IMG/VR virus record: IMGVR_UViG_3300030328_002071
Span: 1 to 40,790 of that record
Strand: one strand, 5' to 3'
Source of the DNA: a virus
DNA: 40,790 nt
How positions within the stretch are numbered: position 1 is the stretch's first letter; each line of letters opens with the position of its first letter. Shown one piece after another: positions 35,714 to 40,790 of the stretch. The translations under genes and the position numbers were made by a program. Below the pieces are notes generated by a model. That model did not search any database. It saw nothing but the letters and a program-made list of their open reading frames with translations, and was not told the origin of the DNA.

Positions 35714-35953
35714 ATGACTGAAGAAGTTAAAGTAGTAGAGGTAGAAAAAAAGTCTTGGTATAATAATGCCGAAGGTTTTGATAAATGGAGAGTGTTCCCA
35801 CGAATATTAATAACATTATATGGTGTTATGTTCTATAAAACCTGTGATTGGTTTATGACTTTGCCTGACCCTACTAACTCACAATCAGCTTTTGTATCTA
35901 TTGTTGTAGGAGCAGGAGCCGCTTGGTTTGGCTTGTATATTGGCAAAAAGTAA
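35714..35953 (+). CDS. Small two-TM membrane protein, holin-like
   Basis: A 79-residue protein starting 1 base after the giant gene. An acidic/basic N-terminal tail (EEVKVVEVEKKSWY) is followed by KWRVFPRILITLYGVMFYKT (TM1, about 29-49), the loop LPDPTNSQSAF and TM2 (58-76, SIVVGAGAAWFGLYIG). The 'FPR-TM-DWFM-LPDPTN-Q-AFVS-VGAGAA' pattern is frequent in marine phages near the end of the structural module. A lysis or membrane-docking role is possible. It is distinct from the three membrane proteins at 17750-18632. Confidence 0.65.
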   Translation: MTEEVKVVEVEKKSWYNNAEGFDKWRVFPRILITLYGVMFYKTCDWFMTLPDPTNSQSAFVSIVVGAGAAWFGLYIGKK

Positions 35954-35959
35954 ATCTCA

Positions 35960-35987
35960 TTGACTAATTCATAAAAGGCATTAAATA
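35960..35987 (+). promoter_or_regulatory. Candidate sigma70 promoter before the exported cassette
   Basis: TTGACT, 16 bases, TAAATA in the 54-base gap before the secreted-protein genes. The -35 is 5/6 of consensus and the -10 is 4/6. An AAGGGAG ribosome site follows. It would let the three-gene cassette be made independently of the structural genes. Confidence 0.4.
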
Positions 35988-36020
35988 TAAAAATAAGGGA
36001 GATGTAAATGGAATATAAAA

Positions 36021-36977
36021 ATGATCACATCAAACTTAAAACGAGATATAATAGCTATATTTTGTGCTGTTGCATTAGTATCTAGTATTACTTTTGCTGA
36101 AGATTCAAACATAACAAATACGACTACCACAACTTCTACAGTAACTTCAAACAATACCAATACCAATAATAATACCAATGTGAATCAAAGCACTAGCAAC
36201 AATACCAATACCAATTGGAACACCAACAACACCACAATTTCTCAGACCAACAATTCGACATCGAACAATACAAATGTGAATACATCAACGGTGACGAGCA
36301 CGATTAATCAGACGCAAAATGTTAACAACACCTCACTAATAACTAACAACTCTACATCAGAAAATACCAACTTTAATACCACTAATTCAACAAGTTCTAA
36401 CACAAATACTAACAACAATAACAATGTTAGTTCATCAAGTTCTGATGTTACAACTAATAACCAAAATGTGAACACTAACAACAACACTTCACAAAATGTG
36501 AATACCAATACTTCTACAAGCCAAAGTTCACAAAGAGTGACACAAACAGTTAAAAGCCCTCCACCTTCAGCGATCGCTCCCTCGATAATGTCCTATTCCC
36601 AAGACCTCTGCACTACAGGAGCTTCTGCTTCAGTTCAGACACAAATCTTTGGTGTATCAGCAGGTAAATCTGTACGAGACGAAAACTGTGAACGCTTGAA
36701 AAATTCAAAAGCACTTTATGACATGGGTATGAAGGTAGCTGCTGTTGCTTTACTTTGTGAAAATCCTGGCGTCTGGCGTTCGATGATGCAAGCCGGCACA
36801 CCCTGTCCGTATAAAGGTAAGATAGGTGAAGAGGCAAAAATTGCATGGGAAGAAAATCCAGAAGACAGACCTGATTGGAATGAAATAAAATCAGATTATA
36901 AATCACATGATTTTAGAGCTTATAAGAAAGAAGATTTCTGTAAAAAATATTCAAAGCATAAGATATGTACAAAATAA
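36021..36977 (+). CDS. Secreted Asn/Thr/Ser-rich protein with Cys-rich C-terminal domain
   Basis: A 318-residue protein with a signal peptide (about 1-26, DIIAIFCAVALVSSITFA). Residues 27-182 are almost entirely Asn, Thr and Ser, with little else (NNTNTNNNTNVNQSTSNNTN). Residues about 190-318 form a distinct domain starting SYSQDLCTTGASASVQTQIF with six cysteines (in LCTTG, ENCER, LLCEN, TPCPY, DFCKK, KICTK), consistent with disulfides in the periplasm or outside. The Asn/Thr stretch could form a beta-stack like repeat-rich adhesins. A better-spaced start at 36008 leads into another frame (see findings). The next gene overlaps its end by 13 bases. Function is not recognised. Confidence 0.65.
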   Translation: MITSNLKRDIIAIFCAVALVSSITFAEDSNITNTTTTTSTVTSNNTNTNNNTNVNQSTSNNTNTNWNTNNTTISQTNNSTSNNTNVNTSTVTSTINQTQNVNNTSLITNNSTSENTNFNTTNSTSSNTNTNNNNNVSSSSSDVTTNNQNVNTNNNTSQNVNTNTSTSQSSQRVTQTVKSPPPSAIAPSIMSYSQDLCTTGASASVQTQIFGVSAGKSVRDENCERLKNSKALYDMGMKVAAVALLCENPGVWRSMMQAGTPCPYKGKIGEEAKIAWEENPEDRPDWNEIKSDYKSHDFRAYKKEDFCKKYSKHKICTK

Positions 36978-38908
36978 TTATAAGTATTCTGTATGGAATA
37001 TTTACTTTATTACCTGCGGAGGCAAGTGATCCTACATTTACTATAGGTAGTGATCCTATTATTGATATAACTGGAACTGGTCAAGGATTGAGTCTCGGAG
37101 ACGATTCAATGTCTGGGATGAAAAATATCGGTTTTGATTTTACCTTCTATGATCAGACTTTTTCTCAAGTAAATATATCTATGAACGGATTCTTTACCTT
37201 TCAGTCAAATTTTTCAGTACCAAGAGTAAGAAATTACAGATCGGAAACGCTACCAGCTACTTCATTTAATTATTCTGTATTCCCTGCATGGAGTGATTTT
37301 ATTAGAAGATCATCTGGTAATCAATCACCTTATATACAAACATTTGGACAAACAGCAGACACAGATCAATACTTTGTTATTATGTGGGATAATGTTTCTG
37401 AGTATAGTAATGGGTTAAAAAGCACTTTCCAAGCCATATTATATGAAACGACTAATGAAATTGCTTTTAGATATGATGAGCTTCGCATACAAACACACGA
37501 TTTGACTATCGGAATTCAAGGTAATAACGAGGCATTAACTTATATGCGGTACGAAGACACCAATAGCACAACTTTTATTGAGACAGATGATTTTAGTGTA
37601 AGTACAGCTATTGATGAGTCTTTTAGCAATCTTTCTTCTGAATGTTTAGTTGATTCTAATTTCTCTGCTTTATGTGATGTGTATGATTTAAGCAACAATT
37701 TTGAGGATGATGACTTTCTTTATGGTGTAGATGAGGATATAATATTTGGTTATGACGATGATGAAACGCTATACGGATATAGTTTTGAAGAGGATGAGTA
37801 CATCGACACCTCTGCAATTTTTGTTACAATTGATGGGGATTGGATTCATGATGATAATGATTACGATATTCTTTCTTACGATATTGATTATGAATTTGAT
37901 CAAAGGACAGATATAGAAAGCGATGCATTATTTATACATATTGATAGCGAGTACGATGTTGAGTTCCTTGATCCATTGTCTAATGTGGAGGAAGGATTTT
38001 TAGAAATTATAGAATTTGAACCCCTTACCACACACTCCCTTGAAGAAATACATGATTTAGAAGAAAGAATAGAAGAAGAATTTCTTGTCTTTATGGAAGA
38101 AGAGATATCTGAGGAAGAATTTGTTGAAGTTGTAGAAGAATTTTTTGATGAAGAAGAGGCAATTGAGGAAGAGGAAGAGGAGTTAGATGAGTCTATTGAT
38201 GAAATAAGTCCTGAGGAAGTAAATGAAGAAGGGGGAGAAAGAAAAGAAAGAAGGTCTAGGAATGTTAGAATCAATCTAAATCAGACTAATTCACTTATAA
38301 ATAGTATTACTTCTAGTGCTATCTCAAGCGGTACATCTAATAATAACACAAATAATACCTCTGTAAGCCAAATAAACACCTCTACAGCGTCAAATAGCAC
38401 AGTTAATAGTCCAAGTATCTCAGACCAAATCACATCATCACAAGCTCAAACTAACACAGTATTAGAATCAATAAATCTTATACCTATGCCGAGTCTTGAT
38501 AACACACCTTCTGTAGTGATGGTTGAGGTTCAAGTAACTAATATGCAGTCAGAAATCCAAAGCATGACATCAACTGTTGTAACATCAAGCGAGGCAGATG
38601 CAATTGCTGATGATATTATTGCTAACAATATAAGGTCACAACAAGAACAATCAGAGCAAAGACAGGAAGAAACAGGGCAATATGATGTAGATGGACAATC
38701 AACTTTATTAGCTTATATGGGTTTTGTGCCTAACTTTGACAGTTATACAAGCAAAACAATCCCACAAGCCCAAGAATGGTATCAACCAAGAATCATATAC
38801 ACAGATGTCCTAGACGATAATTTAGATGTATATTATAATTTAGTCGGAAGTAATTTAGATACTTTAAACAATTTAATTAACACACAACCAACAGGATTTT
38901 TTAGATGA
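36965..38908 (+). CDS. Secreted acidic protein with NIDO-like N-terminal domain
   Basis: A 647-residue protein with a signal peptide (1-20, IISILYGIFTLLPAEA). Residues 22-215 look like a NIDO/PEP-type beta-sandwich: GFDFTFYDQTFSQVNISMNG, FNYSVFPAWSDFIRR, FVIMWDNVSEYSNGLKSTFQ, AILYETTNEIAFRY. Residues about 225-425 are extremely acidic (many DDD, EEE and DYD runs), ending in a basic RKERRSR patch. Residues 430-510 are Asn/Ser/Thr-rich, like the upstream protein. The C-terminal region (about 578-647) holds STLLAYMGFVPNFDSYTSKT, then IPQAQEWYQPRIIY, seen in pelagiphage-type proteins. It is translated from within the previous gene, so the two are probably partners. An acidic domain might bind calcium or mask charge. 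Confidence 0.65.
   Translation: MYKIIISILYGIFTLLPAEASDPTFTIGSDPIIDITGTGQGLSLGDDSMSGMKNIGFDFTFYDQTFSQVNISMNGFFTFQSNFSVPRVRNYRSETLPATSFNYSVFPAWSDFIRRSSGNQSPYIQTFGQTADTDQYFVIMWDNVSEYSNGLKSTFQAILYETTNEIAFRYDELRIQTHDLTIGIQGNNEALTYMRYEDTNSTTFIETDDFSVSTAIDESFSNLSSECLVDSNFSALCDVYDLSNNFEDDDFLYGVDEDIIFGYDDDETLYGYSFEEDEYIDTSAIFVTIDGDWIHDDNDYDILSYDIDYEFDQRTDIESDALFIHIDSEYDVEFLDPLSNVEEGFLEIIEFEPLTTHSLEEIHDLEERIEEEFLVFMEEEISEEEFVEVVEEFFDEEEAIEEEEEELDESIDEISPEEVNEEGGERKERRSRNVRINLNQTNSLINSITSSAISSGTSNNNTNNTSVSQINTSTASNSTVNSPSISDQITSSQAQTNTVLESINLIPMPSLDNTPSVVMVEVQVTNMQSEIQSMTSTVVTSSEADAIADDIIANNIRSQQEQSEQRQEETGQYDVDGQSTLLAYMGFVPNFDSYTSKTIPQAQEWYQPRIIYTDVLDDNLDVYYNLVGSNLDTLNNLINTQPTGFFR
36985..37000. repeat. 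16-bp palindrome, coding copy (one mismatch)
   Basis: TATTCTGTATGGAATA, again followed by TTTA, lies inside the signal-peptide coding region of the acidic secreted protein (encoding ILYGI). It differs from copy 39151 by one base. Because the stretch is coding, chance resemblance is possible. Confidence 0.5.
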
Positions 38909-39144
38909 TAAATGATTTAATAAAAAAAGGACAACAATGGGTACTTATTGTAGGGCTTATCGGTAGCATTGGAGGAGGATTCTACTCCTACGGACAACTT
39001 ATGCTTAGAATTGATAACATCGAAGCAAAAACTAAAAAGAGTATAAACCTTGCACCTATCAATGAAAAGATAGTCTTATTAGAGGAAAAGGTTAATCAAC
39101 TAGAAGAGAAAGCTAAAAATAGCAGTAATCCATTAGCTCAGTAA
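38905..39144 (+). CDS. Membrane-anchored coiled-coil protein, 79 aa
   Basis: A 79-residue protein with one membrane segment (about 11-30, WVLIVGLIGSIGGGFYSYG), followed by a charged coiled coil (34-72, LMLRIDNIEAKTKKSINLAP, then NEKIVLLEEKVNQLEEKAKN). The start overlaps the acidic-protein stop (ATGA), so translation is coupled. The topology suits an inner-membrane spanin-like or anchor protein for the two secreted proteins. It could instead be a holin-linked subunit. The last gene of the rightward set ends here. Confidence 0.65.
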   Translation: MINDLIKKGQQWVLIVGLIGSIGGGFYSYGQLMLRIDNIEAKTKKSINLAPINEKIVLLEEKVNQLEEKAKNSSNPLAQ

Positions 39145-39150
39145 CCTAAG

Positions 39151-39166
39151 TATTCCGTATGGAATA
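39151..39166. repeat. 16-bp palindrome, copy 2 (TATTCCGTATGGAATA)
   Basis: TATTCCGTATGGAATA followed by TTTA, 6 bases after the stop of the coiled-coil protein gene. It is the exact reverse complement of the copy at 5943. Left and right arms are perfect 6-base inverted repeats. Confidence 0.85.
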
Positions 39167-39186
39167 TTTATTTTACATTATTAGTG

Positions 39187-39220
39187 CCTGGGCTAACTGG
39201 ATTTGCACCAGGTCGTTTTT
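39187..39220 (+). terminator. Candidate terminator/structured RNA after the rightward genes
   Basis: CCTGG (39187-39191) and CCAGG (39208-39212) can pair across a 16-base loop, followed by TCG and a T-run (216-220) and a further T-run at 39223-39228. GTGC (39184) and GCAC (39205) could pair alternatively, giving an H-type pseudoknot order (a, b, a', b'). The stem is short, so this is a weak terminator call. Confidence 0.35.
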
Positions 39221-39596
39221 CTGTTTTTATAAGAATGGCAGAATTTAGCCGTATATATTTGATATAAAAGACAGTATTAATGCTTGAAATAAAAACCCTA
39301 ACATTAAAAATTTTATATAATTTATATTCATATTTCTTCTCCTTCGTTTAATTCCATCTCGTTACACCTTTTTCTTCTTGTGCCACAAGATATGGAACAA
39401 TCAATGCTCATAAAGCTACGCAAATCAACTTCAAGCGAAAGCTGATATGAACTAACTATTAAAAGACTTATTAGATTTACTAATAAGTTTTTAATGTTCT
39501 TTCTTCTTATAGAGAACATTCCCTCACGCTCTTCTCCTTAAAAAAAACAAAAGAGCTATTAGTAAAAGTTAGGTATTAATTTTTATAATGAGAAGA
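39221..39596. other. AT-rich intergenic stretch with little structure
   Basis: Between the candidate terminator and the array promoter. It holds only the doubtful leftward ORF at 39328-39519. No repeats of the 34-bp type, no tRNA-like fold and no rightward ORF with a good start were seen. Confidence 0.5.
39328..39519 (-). CDS. Doubtful small basic/Cys-containing ORF, 63 aa
   Basis: A 63-residue leftward ORF. A basic start and hydrophobic stretch (about 8-27, NIKNLLVNLISLLIVSSYQL) could be a membrane anchor; the tail has three Cys and a charged end (DCSISCGTRRKRCNEME, then LNEGEEI). On its strand an AAGGAG lies 14 bases before the ATG, which is far, and GAGGGA touches the ATG. It lies downstream of the leftward terminator (39622-39651), so it would need its own promoter; a TATAAA occurs near 39585 on that strand. 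The composition looks protein-like, but I am not sure. Confidence 0.35.
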   Translation of the reverse strand: MFSIRRKNIKNLLVNLISLLIVSSYQLSLEVDLRSFMSIDCSISCGTRRKRCNEMELNEGEEI

Positions 39597-39624
39597 TTGA
39601 CATTACATTTTTTTTCCGTATAAG
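39597..39624 (+). promoter_or_regulatory. Strong sigma70 promoter pointing into the repeat array
   Basis: TTGACA (39597-39602, perfect), 16 bases, TATAAG (39619-39624, 5/6). Predicted transcription start is near 39631. The -10 overlaps TTCCGTAT, half of the 16-bp palindrome. No ORF with a good ribosome site follows to the right; the transcript would begin with a hairpin and run into the 34-bp repeat array. Confidence 0.6.
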
Positions 39625-39651
39625 AAAAAGCCCTCTTGGGGATGAGGGCTT
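39622..39651 (-). terminator. Leftward rho-independent terminator / 5' hairpin of array RNA
   Basis: AAGCCCTC (39628-39635) and GAGGGCTT (39644-39651) form an 8-bp stem with an 8-base loop. On the minus strand the stem is followed by TTT-C-TT, so it should stop leftward transcripts from the genes at 40181-40790. On the plus strand it has no T-run and would form the first hairpin of an RNA started at about 39631. Confidence 0.75.
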
Positions 39652-39664
39652 CACTTATATTTTG

Positions 39665-40208
39665 TGATGTTCGCTGTTGGTGGTTCATTTCGTATATGGT
39701 GCTGTTCATACATATTGATTCACTCGAGCGATATGATGTTCATCCACATTGGTTCAGTAATTATATTAACTAAATAGGGTGTGGAAGTAAATATTCCATA
39801 TAGAATATTTATCGCTCTGCATTTATTAGCCATGATGTTCGTTGATATTGATTCATTTATTTTTATTGATGTTCATTTGTCCTGATTCACTCTATTCATT
39901 TGATGTTGACCAATTATGATTCATTCTCATTGGATGATGTTCGGCTATTGTATGATTCACTCCTTAAATGTGATGTTTTATTCCAATGGTTCATTTATTT
40001 TTATTGATGTTCTTAATTTTTGATTCATTCATTATATGTGTTGTTCTTCAAGCATGATTCATTCATTCTAATTGATGTTCTTTCGTGTTGATTCATTTAT
40101 TTCTTCTGATGTTTTATCCCAATGATTCACTTCGATTACTTGATGTTCGTTGTATTTGGTTCACTCTTGGATGTTGTTGTTCATTCTATTTGGTTATCTT
40201 CCAAGAAC
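39665..40208. repeat. 34-bp-period two-box repeat array, 14 units
   Basis: Units start at 39665, 39700, 39734, 39833, 39867, 39901, 39935, 39971, 40005, 40039, 40073, 40107, 40141 and 40175. Each is box A TGATGTTC, 8 variable bases, box B TGATTCAYT, then about 9 variable bases. Step sizes are 34 except 35 after unit 1, 36 after unit 7 and a 65-bp interruption (39768-39832) after unit 3 that holds a palindrome. Boxes vary little (TGTTGTTC, TGCTGTTC, TGGTTCA), while spacers share almost nothing. A period of 34 is not a multiple of 3 and stops abound, so it is not coding. It lies between converging gene sets; the last unit overlaps the end of the 59-aa gene. Confidence 0.95.
39792..39807. repeat. 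16-bp palindrome, copy 3 inside the array (two changes)
   Basis: TATTCCATATAGAATA followed by TTTA, in the 65-bp interruption between units 3 and 4 of the array. It keeps the 4-base spacing and tail of the other copies. Confidence 0.7.
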
Positions 40209-40360
40209 TGAACACACTCTTGAATCTTTTCCTCCGTTTCCCTTTGTTCTTTTATATTCCCTGTTATGATTATAAAGGCAATTACAACGAGACCAACAAA
40301 GTACATTAATAATTTTTCATGCCATTTAAAAATTGGCTCTTTCTTTTTATCCTGTGACAT
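40181..40360 (-). CDS. Small one-TM membrane protein, 59 aa
   Basis: A 59-residue leftward ORF. A charged N-terminus (SQDKKKEPIFKWHEK) precedes one membrane segment (about 18-35, LMYFVGLVVIAFIIITG), then a charged helix (KEQRETEEKIQECVQFLEDN). On its strand AGAGG lies about 6 bases before the ATG, inside the upstream gene, and the two genes overlap by 14 bases, so they look coupled. Its stop falls in the last unit of the repeat array. The short length hides it from most size cut-offs. It is an early-region membrane protein of unknown role. Confidence 0.65.
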   Translation of the reverse strand: MSQDKKKEPIFKWHEKLLMYFVGLVVIAFIIITGNIKEQRETEEKIQECVQFLEDNQIE

Positions 40361-40523
40361 CTCTATCCTCTACATCTAACCTTGCGTAGTAGTCTAAATC
40401 TGTATCTTTATGCACAGTTATCATTAGGTTTTGTTTTGTTTCATCAGATTTTTCAATCCGAATCATGACATTTGGTCTGAAGTCAACCCAAAGAACTTCT
40501 CCAATATTTCTCATCATTGCCAT
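40347..40523 (-). CDS. Small soluble protein, 58 aa
   Basis: A 58-residue leftward ORF beginning MAMMRNIGEVLWVDFRPNVM, then IRIEKSDETKQNLMITVHKD and ending DYYARLDVEDRDVTG. The alternation suggests a small beta-rich fold. The ATG follows directly after the stop of the upstream gene (TAAATG), with GAGGATG of that gene as a ribosome site. I do not recognise it. Tight packing with both neighbours is the main evidence that it is real. Confidence 0.65.
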   Translation of the reverse strand: MAMMRNIGEVLWVDFRPNVMIRIEKSDETKQNLMITVHKDTDLDYYARLDVEDRDVTG

Positions 40524-40790
40524 TTATTCATCCTCTTCTTTTTCTTTACTACTATCATAAGGTACTATCATGCGATATTCGTATAATCCATTCTTGATAT
40601 ATCGCTTTTCTATTGTGTACCCTCCAAATCTTTCTTTGCGTAAGTTTCTTAATTGTGCTGAGACGGATGCCTCAGGGTCGTTAGTAGTGTGTGATATGAC
40701 CCTGAGGGCTTTCCATTCCCCATCTTTTACACAATTAAATACTCTAAGTATCTGCCCTTTTAACCTTTTCTCATCTCGACTTTTTTTATA
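40524..40790 (-). CDS. Winged-helix-like DNA-binding protein (N-terminus beyond window)
   Basis: The visible 88 residues run open to the right edge. They hold LKGQILRVFNCVKDGEWKAL (first helix and turn), RVISHTTNDPEASVSAQLRN followed by LRKERFGGYTIEKRYIKNGL (recognition helix and wing with Gly), then YEYRMIVP and an acidic tail (SSKEKEEDE). The 'EAS-SA-LR-LRK-RFGG-T-..-R-..-GL-EYR' pattern is typical of small winged-helix proteins in marine phages that act as regulators. The gene contains a 10-bp inverted repeat. It is the first visible gene of the leftward set, so it may be an early regulator that could act on the boxes or palindromes nearby. Confidence 0.7.
   Translation of the reverse strand, partial: YKKSRDEKRLKGQILRVFNCVKDGEWKALRVISHTTNDPEASVSAQLRNLRKERFGGYTIEKRYIKNGLYEYRMIVPYDSSKEKEEDE
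40670..40707. repeat. 10-bp perfect inverted repeat inside the winged-helix gene
   Basis: CCTCAGGGTC (40670-40679) and GACCCTGAGG (40698-40707) with an 18-base centre. The arms are GC-rich in an AT-rich context. It could fold in the mRNA or be a binding site. Confidence 0.6.

Noticed and set aside
37900-38274. Leftward Ser-rich 124-aa ORF
   Set aside because: It is the complement of the Glu/Asp-rich coding block, which yields Ser-rich antisense reading.
39181-39215. tRNA gene
   Set aside because: The GGATTTGCACC-like phrase resembles part of a T-arm, but no acceptor stem, anticodon arm or full cloverleaf can be built.
39665-40208. CRISPR array
   Set aside because: The conserved parts are only 8-9 bases and spacers 8-10 bases; there is no 25-40-base repeat, no leader and no cas gene.
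39665-40208. Type III toxin-antitoxin RNA (ToxI-like repeats of about 34-36 nt)
   Set aside because: The period and upstream promoter are similar, but ToxI repeats are nearly identical and followed by an endoribonuclease gene on the same strand. Here the spacers are unrelated and no such gene follows.
39665-40208. C/D-box-like guide RNAs, because TGATG resembles box C
   Set aside because: Box B does not match box D (CTGA), spacers are too short for guides, and such RNAs are not expected in a bacterial phage.
40085-40309. Rightward 74-aa ORF over the end of the array
   Set aside because: It reads across repeat units and antisense to the 59-aa gene, has no ribosome site and a composition fitting a shadow ORF.

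Overview
The window is a piece of an AT-rich, strictly lytic-looking tailed phage genome. It is most like marine podoviruses of the SAR11/pelagiphage and uncultured Mediterranean phage type. The evidence is the gene order portal, GroES-like protein, scaffold, decoration protein, capsid, adaptors, fibres, nozzle, T7-like ejection proteins, plus several short proteins of a kind common in marine phages. There is no tape measure, tail tube or sheath, so the tail is probably short. The genome is incomplete here: the portal gene enters truncated at the left edge and a leftward gene runs off the right edge. No terminase, polymerase, integrase or endolysin gene is visible.

Layout. Positions 2-5356, head module: portal C-terminus, small lipoprotein, GroES-like co-chaperonin, scaffold-like protein, head proteins and major capsid protein, closed by a strong terminator at 5379-5410. 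Positions 5486-10213, virion accessory and neck module: decoration or fibre-like protein, two short basic or unknown genes, an AT-hook basic protein, an HTH-metallophosphoesterase, and gp4/adaptor-like connectors. Positions 10213-17737, tail fibre module, including four tandem fibre genes of one family (11324-15354) and a tail-assembly-chaperone-like gene. Positions 17750-18632, three small membrane proteins including a 3TM-type holin. Positions 18634-35712, nozzle-like protein and internal ejection proteins ending in a 2887-residue polyvalent protein with a zincin motif. Positions 35714-39144, a small membrane protein and then a three-gene exported cassette (Asn/Thr/Ser-rich secreted protein, acidic secreted protein, TM coiled-coil protein).

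The right end (39145-40790) differs. It has a leftward gene set of one partial winged-helix protein and two unlisted short genes (58 and 59 aa) that overlap one another. Between the converging gene sets is about 1 kb of noncoding DNA holding a 34-bp-period array of 14 units. Each unit has two fixed boxes (TGATGTTC and TGATTCAYT) separated by free 8- and 9-base spacers. A near-consensus sigma70 promoter (TTGACA-16-TATAAG) points into the array, a leftward terminator hairpin lies at its left end, and a 16-bp palindrome (TATTCC-N4-GGAATA) that recurs elsewhere in the window interrupts it. This array and its promoter are the best candidates for an undescribed element: a noncoding RNA, a protein-binding array or an origin.

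Function names below rest on reading translated sequence and gene order without database searches. Structural roles are therefore mostly inferences from position and motif.
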